Shown piece after piece: positions 21,870 through 30,329 of a stretch of DNA of 62,400 bases. Position 1 is the stretch's first letter. Each line of letters opens with the position of its first letter. Under the pieces are notes generated by a model. It saw only the letters and a list, made by a program, of their open reading frames with translations, was not told where the DNA came from and made no database searches. The translations under genes and the position numbers were made by a program. The stretch comes from a virus: positions 1 through 62,400 of IMG/VR virus record IMGVR_UViG_3300049561_000021. One strand, 5' to 3'.

Positions 21870-22781
21870 ATGAGTCTATATCTTAAATATCGTCCAACTA
21901 CACTTGAGCAAGTAAAAGGTAATGAAGATGTGATTACTTCATTAACTTGTATGCTTAGTAATAAACAAACTTGCCCACATGTATTTCTATTTCATGGATT
22001 ATCTGGATGTGGTAAAACTACACTTGGACGGATTGTTGCAAATATGCTTGGATGTAGTGAAGATGATTATATTGAAAAAAATTCATCTGACTTTAGAGGA
22101 ATTGACACAATAAGAGAATTAATAAGGAATGTTTCTTACAAACCTATAAATGGATCTTGTAGAGTAATTTTATTGGATGAAATTCATATGCTAACACGAG
22201 AAGCAATGAATGCTTCATTAAAGTTATTTGAAGATACACCTAGTCATATTTATTTTATATTATGCACTACACAACCCGATAAACTGATCAAAGAAATTCA
22301 CGGACGATGCCAGAAATTTCAGGTAAAACCTTTAAATGATAATCAACTAACAGCATTGTTAAGAAAAGTAGTTAGAGAAGAAAATCAAACATTAGAAAAA
22401 GATATCTATGCTCAAATTGTTCAAGATAGTTTTGGTCAACCTAGAAATGCGCTTCAAATATTAGAACAAGTACTCAATATCCCAGAAAATCGAAGATTAG
22501 AAGCAGCAAAACAAGTTGCGGAACAACAATCACAAACCATTGAGCTTTGTCGTTCATTGATTAAAGGTGGTAGGTGGAAAGAAATTTCAATAATTTTAAA
22601 AGGATTGAAAGATCAAGATCCAGAAAGTATACGTAGACAAGTATTAGGTTATTTCCAGGCAGTATTATTAAATGATGATAACCCAAAAGCAGGATTAATT
22701 ATGGAAAGATTTGCTGATCCTTTTTATAATAATGGATTTGCGGACTTAGTACTAAATTGTTATATAATCATTAAATCTTAA
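21870..22781 (+). CDS. Clamp loader ATPase (DnaX/gp44-like), 303 aa
   Basis: A AAA+ protein of the clamp-loader clade with LYLKYRPTTLEQVKGNEDV at the start, Walker A GLSGCGKT (43-50), Walker B VILLDEIHML, sensor 1 FILCTTQ, the HGRCQKF (SRC-type) motif and sensor 2 GQPRNALQ. Unlike DnaX it lacks the four-Cys zinc module. It should open and load the clamp encoded at 15441. It sits 14 nt after the polymerase gene. Confidence 0.88.
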   Translation: MSLYLKYRPTTLEQVKGNEDVITSLTCMLSNKQTCPHVFLFHGLSGCGKTTLGRIVANMLGCSEDDYIEKNSSDFRGIDTIRELIRNVSYKPINGSCRVILLDEIHMLTREAMNASLKLFEDTPSHIYFILCTTQPDKLIKEIHGRCQKFQVKPLNDNQLTALLRKVVREENQTLEKDIYAQIVQDSFGQPRNALQILEQVLNIPENRRLEAAKQVAEQQSQTIELCRSLIKGGRWKEISIILKGLKDQDPESIRRQVLGYFQAVLLNDDNPKAGLIMERFADPFYNNGFADLVLNCYIIIKS

Positions 22782-22786
22782 AAATT

Positions 22787-22948
22787 ATGTTTAAAAAATT
22801 ATTCTGTAATCATCAATGGAAAACGCATGCTTCTAGAGAAGTTAAACAAGAAAAAGAACTAACAAATGGAGCTAAACAAAGCAGAGAAATTACACGAGAA
22901 ATATTAATTTGCACAGTATGCGGTAAAATAAAAATAATTGAATATTAA
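22787..22948 (+). CDS. Small zinc-ribbon protein, 53 aa
   Basis: FCNHQW near the start and ICTVCGKIK near the end supply one Cys/His and one Cys-x2-Cys pair, separated by a Lys/Glu-rich helix. That is the usual form of tiny phage zinc ribbons. It is 5 nt after the clamp-loader stop. Confidence 0.6.
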   Translation: MFKKLFCNHQWKTHASREVKQEKELTNGAKQSREITREILICTVCGKIKIIEY

Positions 22949-23007
22949 ATCTTAAAAATTATGAAAAAAATTAAAAAGGGTGCATTCCTTAGAATAAAGG
23001 TATTAAG

Positions 23008-23097
23008 ATGCCTTTACAAGTTGGTTTAAAAATAGCTGAAGCTAATAAAAAAAGAAGATTAAATAAAAGTATAAACTTTAAAAACAAAAACGTATGA
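23008..23097 (+). CDS. Possible 29-aa basic peptide
   Basis: A short frame (MPLQVGLKIAEANKKRRLNK onward) ends in an ATGA overlap with the next gene. The overlap and the basic character are the only support. A 22-aa frame at 22962 overlaps it. Nothing else is seen in 22949-23093. Confidence 0.25.
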   Translation: MPLQVGLKIAEANKKRRLNKSINFKNKNV

Positions 23098-23585
23098 ATT
23101 ATGAAAATGACATTAGAATAGATGATCAAGCATTAGATGTTGAGTGGTTAGGACAAGCAGAATTGACTTTCAAATACTGTAAGCATGTTGCAGATATGGA
23201 AAGGGCAATGGATAAGGCTAAAGAATATCTTGATTTAACAAGAGCAGAAGTAGACAAAGATGTTCGTGAAAATCCTTCAAAGTATAAAATTGGTGATATT
23301 AAAATTACGGAAGCTGTTGTAACAAGTGCAATTCTTCAATCAGATGTGTATAAAAATGCTTATAGTGAATATTTAGATGCAAAATTTGAATTTGGAGTTG
23401 CAAAAGGTGCAGAAAAAGCATTCCAAGATAGAAAAAAAGCTCTTGAAAATCTTGTTACATTATTTGGACAGAATTATTTTGCAGGACCTTCCATGCCACG
23501 TAATTTGAGTAATGAACGTACTAAGAAAAAAGTAGAAGATAAAGAATTAAATAGTAAAATTCAACGTCGAATTAATAAAAAGTAA
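23094..23585 (+). CDS. Coiled-coil protein, candidate recombination mediator (UvsY-like), 163 aa
   Basis: A conserved phage type starting NYENDIRIDDQALDVEWLGQ, with a long helical stretch (VADMERAMDKAKEYLDLTRA) and ending FGQNYFAGPSMPRNL plus a basic tail. I recall this protein regularly beside the phage single-strand binding protein. It lies directly before the gp32-like gene (4-nt gap) and two genes before recA, so a mediator that loads RecA on SSB-coated DNA is a reasonable but unproven idea. Confidence 0.6.
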   Translation: MNYENDIRIDDQALDVEWLGQAELTFKYCKHVADMERAMDKAKEYLDLTRAEVDKDVRENPSKYKIGDIKITEAVVTSAILQSDVYKNAYSEYLDAKFEFGVAKGAEKAFQDRKKALENLVTLFGQNYFAGPSMPRNLSNERTKKKVEDKELNSKIQRRINKK

Positions 23586-23588
23586 ATT

Positions 23589-24821
23589 ATGAAGCCAAAA
23601 AAAGAAAGTTTTTTTAAAGGAAAAATTAGAGAAAACTCTAAGAAAAAAGTTTATGGTTCTAGTGGAGGAACATCATATTTAACACTACCAAATGGTATTT
23701 CTCTTCTTATATTTGAGGAAGAGGTAAAAAAAGTTCAAATGGACTTTTTACCTTACATTGTAACAGATTCAAATCATCCTGATAAAGATGAAACGTATGA
23801 AGTTGCAATGAAAGGTGGACAATGGTATCGTAGGCCATTTTTACTTCACAGAAGTATAGGTGCAGGAAATAAAAGTTATATTTGTCCACAATCTATCGGG
23901 AAAAAATGCCCAATTTGCGAAGCACAAGCAGGAATGTGGGATACAGATAGAGACGGGGCAGTTGCACTTTATCCAAAACCAAGATATTTGTATATTCCCA
24001 TTCCTCTTGATTCAAAAAAGCATGAGCCAGAACCTGTATATATTTGGGATATGGCAGAATCACTTTTTCACGATACTTTAAAAGAAGCTCTAGAAGAAGA
24101 CGATGACAATGAATCCTTCCCAGATTTAGAATATGGAAAAACTCTTGAACTAACATTTAAGTGGAAACAAATTGGTGAAGGTAGACCTTTCCCAGAAACT
24201 CGCCATATTAAATTTATTGATAGAGATCCTTATGATGAAGATCTGTTAGAGGAAGTTCCTAATCTTGATGAAATTATTAAGGATAGTGTTCTTTCTTATG
24301 AAGAGTTAAAAGCTGCTTTTTTTGAAACGGATGTCGAAAATGAAGGAGGTGAATTAGAAGAAGAGGAAGAGGAAAAAGAAACTAAAAGATCTTCCACAAG
24401 AAGAACAAGACCAAGTAGAAAAGATGAAGAGGAAAAAGATGAAGATGAACCAGAAGAAAAACCAAAGAAAGTTCAATCTAGGACAGAAATGACCCCTGCT
24501 AAAAAAGTAGTTTCAAGACCTACTCGAAATGCAAAACCAAAAGAAGAAGAACCTGAGGAAGAAGAAATTGATATTCCAATAAAAGAACGCTGCATTGCTT
24601 GTAAAGGAACTGGAAAAGATTCTAGAGGTCATGAATGTCCAATTTGTAATGGAACGGGAAGAAAGCCTATTAAAAAAGTCTCAGAAAAGCCAAAAGGTGA
24701 TGATGATTGTCCATCTGGGTATGAATTTGGAAAAGATCATGCTACGCAAGACGAATGTGATGACTGCGATCTTTGGAATGAATGCTTAGAGGCAAAAAGC
24801 AAATTAAAACATAAAAAATAA
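23589..24821 (+). CDS. gp32-like single-stranded DNA-binding protein with long acidic tail and DnaJ-type zinc motif, 410 aa
   Basis: The N-terminal core (about 1-230) has the zinc-containing OB-fold of T4 gp32-like proteins: LLHRSIGAGNKSYICP, then KKCPICEAQ. A long charged region (about 250-330, runs of Glu and Lys/Arg) serves as the usual acidic partner-binding tail. Added to this are two CxxCxGTG modules (CIACKGTG, CPICNGTG), as in the DnaJ zinc finger, and a last Cys cluster (ECDDCDLWNEC). The added zinc modules are not usual for gp32. Confidence 0.75.
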   Translation: MKPKKESFFKGKIRENSKKKVYGSSGGTSYLTLPNGISLLIFEEEVKKVQMDFLPYIVTDSNHPDKDETYEVAMKGGQWYRRPFLLHRSIGAGNKSYICPQSIGKKCPICEAQAGMWDTDRDGAVALYPKPRYLYIPIPLDSKKHEPEPVYIWDMAESLFHDTLKEALEEDDDNESFPDLEYGKTLELTFKWKQIGEGRPFPETRHIKFIDRDPYDEDLLEEVPNLDEIIKDSVLSYEELKAAFFETDVENEGGELEEEEEEKETKRSSTRRTRPSRKDEEEKDEDEPEEKPKKVQSRTEMTPAKKVVSRPTRNAKPKEEEPEEEEIDIPIKERCIACKGTGKDSRGHECPICNGTGRKPIKKVSEKPKGDDDCPSGYEFGKDHATQDECDDCDLWNECLEAKSKLKHKK

Positions 24822-24827
24822 TAGGTT

Positions 24828-25169
24828 GTGCCTATACTAAAAAATAGTAAAACTTTATCGAGAGACCTTTGGGTTAAATTTTCTTGTGACACATACACGT
24901 ATCTTGCATTATATTCTGTCGCAAAAGGTATACCCAAAGGCACTCTTATTCGTTCTGAGATAGAAAAATGGCAAAAATCTCAGAAAGATTCTGAATGGAT
25001 TTTGTTAAGAGAAATTACAAATAAGGTAGATAGAGAATGGCATAAACTTCTTGACAGAAATCCTAGGGCGGTATTAAAAGAGTTTAAAAAAGCTATAACA
25101 GTTGAGCTTAAGAGAAAAAGTTTAACACATACACAAATTATTTTAATTCTAAAAGAAATTACCTTATGA
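24828..25169 (+). CDS. Ribbon-helix-helix-like small protein, 113 aa
   Basis: It starts at GTG (24828), the only start that respects the preceding stop. SRDLWVKFSCDTYTYLALYS followed by GIPKGTLIRSEIEKW fits a ribbon-helix-helix DNA-binding unit; the rest is a basic helical region. It may be a repressor or an accessory to RecA. It overlaps recA by 4 nt. Confidence 0.5.
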   Translation: MPILKNSKTLSRDLWVKFSCDTYTYLALYSVAKGIPKGTLIRSEIEKWQKSQKDSEWILLREITNKVDREWHKLLDRNPRAVLKEFKKAITVELKRKSLTHTQIILILKEITL

Positions 25170-26215
25170 AACGAGTAGTAGCATCATTAAGTAGGCAAGT
25201 AAAACGGCATGTTAATAAAATTGTAGAGGAAGAAGACGAATTTAAAGGTAATTTTGAAACAGTAATTTCTACAGGTTCAACTCTACTTGATCTTGCAATT
25301 TCAGGTGGGCGTGTTAGAGGTGGTGGTGTACCTGGTGGGATATTTATGGAAATCTTCGGCCCAAATAGTTCAGGAAAATCTGTATTGTTAAGTGAAATGG
25401 CAGGAGATGTTTTACGTAAAGAAGGGGATGTTCGTTTTGATGATCCAGAAGCTTGTTTAAATGCACAATTTGCTAAAATATTTGACTTAGATATTACCAA
25501 AATAAAATATGATACTCCTGATACGGTAACGCAAGTTTTTGAAAATATCAGAAATTGGGAACCAAAAGGTACGGGAAAAATTCACGGAACATTTACAGAT
25601 TCACTTGCTGCACTTTCTACAGATTTAGAAATGGAAACGGATGATGGTGATAAAAGAGGGAGTAGGCGAGCAAAAGAATTCAGTGAAGGATTTCGAAAAA
25701 ATGCACGAATATTAAAACAAAAAAATTATTTAATGGTTGGGAGCAATCAAGTGCGAGAAAATCAAGATGCTGTAAATAAGTATAGCCCAAAATATATTTC
25801 TACAGGAGGATTTGCTATTGGTTTTTATGCTTCAATTAGATTACGCGCAAACAATCCTGAAAAAATAGTTAAAGAAATAACATACAAAGGACAAAAGATA
25901 AAACAAGCAATAGGTGTAGAAACAGAATTTGAAGTATTTAAAAATAAAGTTTGGACTCCTTATCGAAAAGCACCTTTATATATTCTTTGGGATTATGGAA
26001 TAGATGATATTAGATCAAATTTAACGTATCTTAAAAAATGGACACAAACTACAGGATATTTTCTTAATGGAGTTAAATTAGAAAGATCACTTGATGAATC
26101 TATAAAAATAGTTGAAAGTGATTCTAAAATGATTAAAGATTTAAGAAATGAAGTAATTAATCTTTGGGAGGAAATTGATTATAAATTTGCTAGTAACCGT
26201 AAAAAAGTAAGATGA
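25166..26215 (+). CDS. RecA/UvsX-family recombinase, 349 aa
   Basis: ATP-dependent strand-exchange protein. The segment STGSTLLDLAISGGRVRGG, Walker A GPNSSGKS (65-72), the catalytic-Glu region DDPEACLNAQFA, Walker B-like GTFTDSLAAL, and LMVGSNQVRENQ followed by STGGFAIGFYAS (loop L2 and beyond) are typical of phage RecA. The size equals that of bacterial RecA. It belongs to a recombination set: SSB upstream, RuvC-like resolvase and Mre11/Rad50 downstream. Confidence 0.9.
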   Translation: MKRVVASLSRQVKRHVNKIVEEEDEFKGNFETVISTGSTLLDLAISGGRVRGGGVPGGIFMEIFGPNSSGKSVLLSEMAGDVLRKEGDVRFDDPEACLNAQFAKIFDLDITKIKYDTPDTVTQVFENIRNWEPKGTGKIHGTFTDSLAALSTDLEMETDDGDKRGSRRAKEFSEGFRKNARILKQKNYLMVGSNQVRENQDAVNKYSPKYISTGGFAIGFYASIRLRANNPEKIVKEITYKGQKIKQAIGVETEFEVFKNKVWTPYRKAPLYILWDYGIDDIRSNLTYLKKWTQTTGYFLNGVKLERSLDESIKIVESDSKMIKDLRNEVINLWEEIDYKFASNRKKVR

Positions 26216-26463
26216 ACGGATTTTCAACTATTGAATTAATTTGGTTAAATGCATGTATTGAAAAAATTAAAACATATCGGATGGCACTAAATCCAATTGA
26301 TTTACTTAGAAAAGAATTGATTTCTTTTGAAAGTGCTTTAAATCATTCACAGGAATCATATAATAAAGGTGATATTGATGCTGCTACGCATTTAATGCAT
26401 AAAGAAAATCTTACAAAATTAATACATCAGTATAAACAAGCAATACTAATACTTGAACCATGA
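26212..26463 (+). CDS. Hypothetical helical protein, 83 aa
   Basis: An all-helical small protein without recognised motifs (NGFSTIELIWLNACIEKIKT). It overlaps recA and the resolvase gene by 4 nt each, which couples the three. Confidence 0.55.
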   Translation: MNGFSTIELIWLNACIEKIKTYRMALNPIDLLRKELISFESALNHSQESYNKGDIDAATHLMHKENLTKLIHQYKQAILILEP

Positions 26464-27092
26464 TTAGAAGAAATTACATTTTTGATGCAATTGATAAAAT
26501 TGAAAAAAAAGGTTTACGACAAAAAACAATTCTTACTAATGATCCATCTATGACAGCTTGGGGGTGGGCAGTTGTTACATTCGATGGAGTGATTCTTAAA
26601 ACAGGATGTATTAAAACGGAAACTGCTGGTAAGAAAAGACGTATTAGAAAGTCAGATGAAACTTCACAAAGAATTTCTGAGATTAATAATATTCTTATTG
26701 GTTTAATTAAAGAATATAATGTTAATTTAATTTTGTCTGAATCACCTCATGGTAGTCAAAATGCTAGTGCTGCTGTCATGATAGGTGCAGTTGCTGCTAT
26801 TGTACAAACTATTTCTGATTGTTTAGATATTGCCGTCGAATTCTATAGTGAACAAGATTCTAAAAAATGTTTACTTGGTAAGAAGTCTGCAACTAAAATA
26901 GAAACTATGCTAGCAATTGATAAACTATATAAAGTTCCAATTACAAAAGGCATTGGAAAAAATAGAAAAGGTGAAGTTATAGCTTTGTGGTCAGGCGTAG
27001 CTTATATTGATGAGGCAGTTGCAGATGCTTTATCAATCCATTATGTAGCAAGTAAACAAAGCTCAACATTAAAATTATTACGAAATAAATGA
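26460..27092 (+). CDS. RuvC-like Holliday-junction resolvase, 210 aa
   Basis: An RNase H-fold nuclease: the first acidic residue in TNDPSMTAWGWAV, the Glu in LILSESPHGSQNASAA, and the C-terminal acid in DEAVADALSIHY. The spacing suits phage RuvC-like resolvases, which debranch DNA before packaging. The resolvase start overlaps its upstream neighbour, and its stop overlaps the Rad50-N gene. Confidence 0.8.
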   Translation: MIRRNYIFDAIDKIEKKGLRQKTILTNDPSMTAWGWAVVTFDGVILKTGCIKTETAGKKRRIRKSDETSQRISEINNILIGLIKEYNVNLILSESPHGSQNASAAVMIGAVAAIVQTISDCLDIAVEFYSEQDSKKCLLGKKSATKIETMLAIDKLYKVPITKGIGKNRKGEVIALWSGVAYIDEAVADALSIHYVASKQSSTLKLLRNK

Positions 27093-28114
27093 TTAAATCC
27101 CTTCATATTCGAAATTATCTATCACATAAAGATACTTTTATAGAATTTCATCCAGGTTCAAATGTTATTATTGGTTTATCTGATGCAGGAAAATCGGCTA
27201 TGATGAATGCTTTATATTGGGTACTATTTAATCAACCACTAGGTGATGACTTCAGGTCTTGGTGGGGAGGTGATACTTCTGTAAAGTTAGAACTTGATAA
27301 TGGCACAGTAGAAAGAGTCCGTAAGACTGGATTTAATGGGTACATTCTTAATGGAAAAAGTAAATTCGAAGCTATCAAATCAGGTATTCCAGATGAAATT
27401 TCAAAAGTTCTAAATATAAATGATATTAATTTTCAAGAACAACTTGACACACATTTTTTACTAAGTAAAACATCGGGTGAAGTAGCAAAATATTTTAACA
27501 AAATAGCAAGACTTGACAAAATTGATTTAAGTACAACTAATGTAAATAGTTGGATTATGTCAATTACTCAAACTATTAAAACTAAACAAGAAGATTTTAA
27601 AAAGAAAACAGAAGAATTAAAAGAGTATGCTTATTTAGAAAAGTATGAAAGGGAAGTTATAAAATTAGAAAAATTACAAAATACTCGAGATACACAAGAT
27701 ACACAAGCAGGAAAGCTTGAAAAATTACTGGTAGATTTTGAAAATACACAACAAGAAATCAATAAATACCAAAAAATACTTTCTATCGAAAATCAACTTG
27801 ATAGAATACTTAATAAGATTGAAACGAAAAACAAATTAGAGGAGGATTACAACAAGTTATGTAATATAATTGAATCTATCGAAAGTAAACAACAAAAGAT
27901 ACAATCATATGAATCTATATTAATACAAGAAAACAACATTACAAAAATTTTGCAATTATATATTGATAAAAATAACTTAAAAATGTTATTTATAAATATT
28001 GCAAATGTAACTTTAAAATTAAAAGATGCTGAATTTGAATTTAAAAGACTACATGAAAAATTTGATAAAGAAATGGGTGATACGTGTTTATTATGTGGAA
28101 CTAAAATAAAATAA
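27089..28114 (+). CDS. N-terminal half of a split Rad50/SbcC-type ATPase, 341 aa
   Basis: The start KSLHIRNYLSHKDTFIEF and Walker A GLSDAGKS (29-36) are those of SMC/Rad50 proteins. A long coiled coil follows (about 180-325), and the protein ends just after CLLCG (Cys333, Cys336), the position of the zinc hook at the coiled-coil apex. No Walker B or signature motif is present; these are in a separate gene at 30330. The polypeptide therefore covers one arm of Rad50 up to the hook, with a natural stop. Confidence 0.8.
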   Translation: MIKSLHIRNYLSHKDTFIEFHPGSNVIIGLSDAGKSAMMNALYWVLFNQPLGDDFRSWWGGDTSVKLELDNGTVERVRKTGFNGYILNGKSKFEAIKSGIPDEISKVLNINDINFQEQLDTHFLLSKTSGEVAKYFNKIARLDKIDLSTTNVNSWIMSITQTIKTKQEDFKKKTEELKEYAYLEKYEREVIKLEKLQNTRDTQDTQAGKLEKLLVDFENTQQEINKYQKILSIENQLDRILNKIETKNKLEEDYNKLCNIIESIESKQQKIQSYESILIQENNITKILQLYIDKNNLKMLFINIANVTLKLKDAEFEFKRLHEKFDKEMGDTCLLCGTKIK

Positions 28115-28190
28115 CTATGAATTTTGAAAATCAGTCACATTTTTGTATACAATTAAAACAACTATCTAATGAACTTTAAAATATATAACT

Positions 28191-28637
28191 ATGGAAAAAT
28201 ACACTGTTGGAATTGTATTTAATAAAGAATTATCAAAAGTAATTCTTGTACTAAAAAACAGACCTAAATGGCAAGAAGGATTATATAACTTTCCTGGGGG
28301 CCATATTGAAAAAGGTGAAAGTGGATTAGAATGTATTATAAGAGAAGTAAAAGAGGAATGTGAAATACGTATTATATCTCCTGCATATATTGGTAAAATT
28401 GTAAACAATATGGCAAATTATTATGTAAAAATATATACAACTATAACCGAGGAAGTACATTTACATACAAATGAAGATCAAATTCCAATTTGGGCTGAAG
28501 TGGAAAATCTTCCAAAAAATATAGTATCAAATTTATTATGGTTAATACCTTTTGCTAAAAATTATATTCAAATTGGAAATAATCCGGATTATATTTCATT
28601 TGGTAAATTTAAATATAATGCTATATTATTCACATAA
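28191..28637 (+). CDS. NUDIX hydrolase, 148 aa
   Basis: The Nudix box GHIEKGE...REVKEECEI (about 37-60) has all catalytic Glu residues, but the final conserved Gly (EExG) is Glu. VLKNRPKWQEGLYNFPGG precedes it. The target might be a nucleotide such as an oxidised or pathway-derived dNTP; proximity to repair genes fits cleaning of the nucleotide pool. The 76-nt gap before it contains only a 20-codon frame (28117-28179). Confidence 0.8.
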   Translation: MEKYTVGIVFNKELSKVILVLKNRPKWQEGLYNFPGGHIEKGESGLECIIREVKEECEIRIISPAYIGKIVNNMANYYVKIYTTITEEVHLHTNEDQIPIWAEVENLPKNIVSNLLWLIPFAKNYIQIGNNPDYISFGKFKYNAILFT

Positions 28638-28680
28638 TGCAACTAACTAAACAAATATATAGAATTAAAATAAAATAGAT

Positions 28681-28887
28681 ATGAAATGTCCTAAATGTAA
28701 GTTAAGCCCAAATATTCCTTTTTATAGAATTAATCCAAAAGAAGAAATTGGAATATTTTGGTGTAAAAGTTGTTTAAAAAAATATGAACCTGAACTTTTT
28801 AAAAATGAAAGAGAAGATACAGGGGAAATTATTGATATTATTCAATCTGTATTTTCGGATACAAATGGGACAATTATAAAATTATGA
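28681..28887 (+). CDS. Zinc-ribbon protein, 68 aa
   Basis: CPKCKLSPNIPF and FWCKSCLKKYEPE provide two Cys-x2-Cys pairs. The rest is acidic. It overlaps the Mre11 start by 4 nt, so an accessory role to the nuclease is possible. Confidence 0.6.
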   Translation: MKCPKCKLSPNIPFYRINPKEEIGIFWCKSCLKKYEPELFKNEREDTGEIIDIIQSVFSDTNGTIIKL

Positions 28888-29765
28888 AACAACCTAATCT
28901 AATTTTAACTAGTGATTGGCATTTGAGAGAAAGCCAACCAGTATGCAGAGTTGATGACTACTGGTCTGCACAATGGAAAAAAGTTGATTATATTTCTAAT
29001 TTACAAAAGAAATATAATTGTCTCGTATTGCATGGAGGTGACTTGTATGATTATTGGAAACCAAGCCCATTTTTACTAAGTGAAACTATTTATCATTTAC
29101 CTAAGCAATTCTTTACTTGTTATGGACAACATGATTTACCACAACATAACTTAGAATTAGATTATAAAAGCGGTATTTATTTGTTATTGACAGCAAATAA
29201 ATTAAGCACAAATAATAGACGAGAATTACAAATTTGTCATTGGGGACAAGATCCAAATAAAGATTCTCTAAAAGATGCAAATAAGAAAATTCTTGTTTGG
29301 CATAAAATGAATTATAAAGGCAAAGAACCTTGGCCAGGTTGTACGGATCCAACTGCTTCACAATTATTGAAGAAATATCCTGAGTACGACTTGATCTTGA
29401 CTGGAGACAATCACAAAAGTTTTGTACAAGAATATGAAGGTAGATTGCTAGTGAATCCAGGTTCATTGATGCGAATGGATGCCGACCAAATTGATCACAA
29501 ACCTCGTGTTTATCTTTACTACGCTGAAACGAATTTTGTTGAAGTTGTTTTTTTACCAATTGAAAAAAATGTAATTTCACGAGAACATTTGGATGTAGTA
29601 GAAGAACGAAATGAGCGATTATCTGCTTATGTAAGTCGATTAGATAGCAAGTGGGAAGTAACTATGTCTTATGAAAAGAATCTTGAAATATTTGAAAAAG
29701 AAAATAATGTAGAGCAATCAATAGTAAATATAATTAATAAATCTTTAGAAGTATGCGAGCAATAA
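28884..29765 (+). CDS. Mre11/SbcD-type metallophosphoesterase nuclease, 293 aa
   Basis: Calcineurin-fold motifs are in order: TSDWHLR (motif I), LHGGDLYDYW (II), CYGQHDLPQHN (III), LVWHKMNY, LTGDNHKSF (motif V-like; GDNH for the usual GHxH) and LVNPGSLMRMD. It would be the nuclease subunit of the Mre11-Rad50 (T4 gp47-gp46) complex that processes DNA ends. The two Rad50 halves are encoded on either side of it. Confidence 0.88.
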   Translation: MKQPNLILTSDWHLRESQPVCRVDDYWSAQWKKVDYISNLQKKYNCLVLHGGDLYDYWKPSPFLLSETIYHLPKQFFTCYGQHDLPQHNLELDYKSGIYLLLTANKLSTNNRRELQICHWGQDPNKDSLKDANKKILVWHKMNYKGKEPWPGCTDPTASQLLKKYPEYDLILTGDNHKSFVQEYEGRLLVNPGSLMRMDADQIDHKPRVYLYYAETNFVEVVFLPIEKNVISREHLDVVEERNERLSAYVSRLDSKWEVTMSYEKNLEIFEKENNVEQSIVNIINKSLEVCEQ

Positions 29766-29947
29766 ATAAAAAATCAGGGGAAAAGTATATTATCTTGCAA
29801 GAAGACATATTAAATGTAACAAATGAGGATGCGGATGATATGATGTTAATGGTTTTATATGTAAAAGAATTAGAGGCATCACTAGATGATTCTCAATTAT
29901 ATTGTAGAGAAAAAGATGAATTTAATGAAAAATTTGAAAGAATTTAA
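29753..29947 (+). CDS. Acidic hypothetical protein, 64 aa
   Basis: An unrecognised acidic, helical protein (NVTNEDADDMMLMVLYVKEL). It overlaps the Mre11 gene by 13 nt and is followed 22 nt later by the coiled-coil protein. Confidence 0.5.
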   Translation: MRAINKKSGEKYIILQEDILNVTNEDADDMMLMVLYVKELEASLDDSQLYCREKDEFNEKFERI

Positions 29948-29969
29948 GTAATTTTAAACCATTCCTACA

Positions 29970-30203
29970 ATGACAGAGCAACAACTTTTGCAATTAAAAC
30001 GACAAGTGGATGAAGCAAAATCTACAGTTAACCAATTAAAAGGGCATAAACAGGCTCTTATGAAACAACTAAACGATGATTGGGCATGTAATACAATTGA
30101 GGAAGCTGAAAAGAAATTATCTAAAATGGATAAAGAAATAGACGATTTAGATAGTCAAATTAATGAAGGTATTAAAAAACTTGAGGAGGAGGATAATGAA
30201 TAA
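29970..30203 (+). CDS. Coiled-coil protein, 77 aa
   Basis: Two heptad-rich helices (LLQLKRQVDEAKSTVNQLKG, then AEKKLSKMDKEIDDLDSQIN) flank DDWACNTIEE. I recall similar small proteins in many phages between the Mre11 and Rad50-like genes. It might complete the antiparallel coiled coil of the split Rad50; its single Cys in the turn is notable. That role is inferred only. Confidence 0.6.
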   Translation: MTEQQLLQLKRQVDEAKSTVNQLKGHKQALMKQLNDDWACNTIEEAEKKLSKMDKEIDDLDSQINEGIKKLEEEDNE

Positions 30204-30327
30204 TCCATATTTTAAAAATCAATATAAAAAAGAGCTTGTTTGGAAAAATATATTACGATTTTTAGCAATATCCTTTCTTTATCTTTTTTTTAAATTGCTC
30301 AAACTATTAACTCTAAAAATTAAGTAA
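30196..30327 (+). CDS. Small membrane protein, 43 aa
   Basis: A single hydrophobic helix (ILRFLAISFLYLFFKLL) follows a polar N-terminus. An AGGAGG sequence lies just upstream of the ATG. It overlaps the coiled-coil gene by 8 nt and ends 2 nt before the Rad50-C gene. Confidence 0.5.
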   Translation: MNNPYFKNQYKKELVWKNILRFLAISFLYLFFKLLKLLTLKIK

Positions 30328-30329
30328 AT

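Noticed and set aside
27089-28114. Truncated pseudogene interpretation of the Rad50-like ATPase
   Set aside because: The stop lies just after a hook-type CxxC and the missing half is intact in another gene, so a natural split is more likely than decay.
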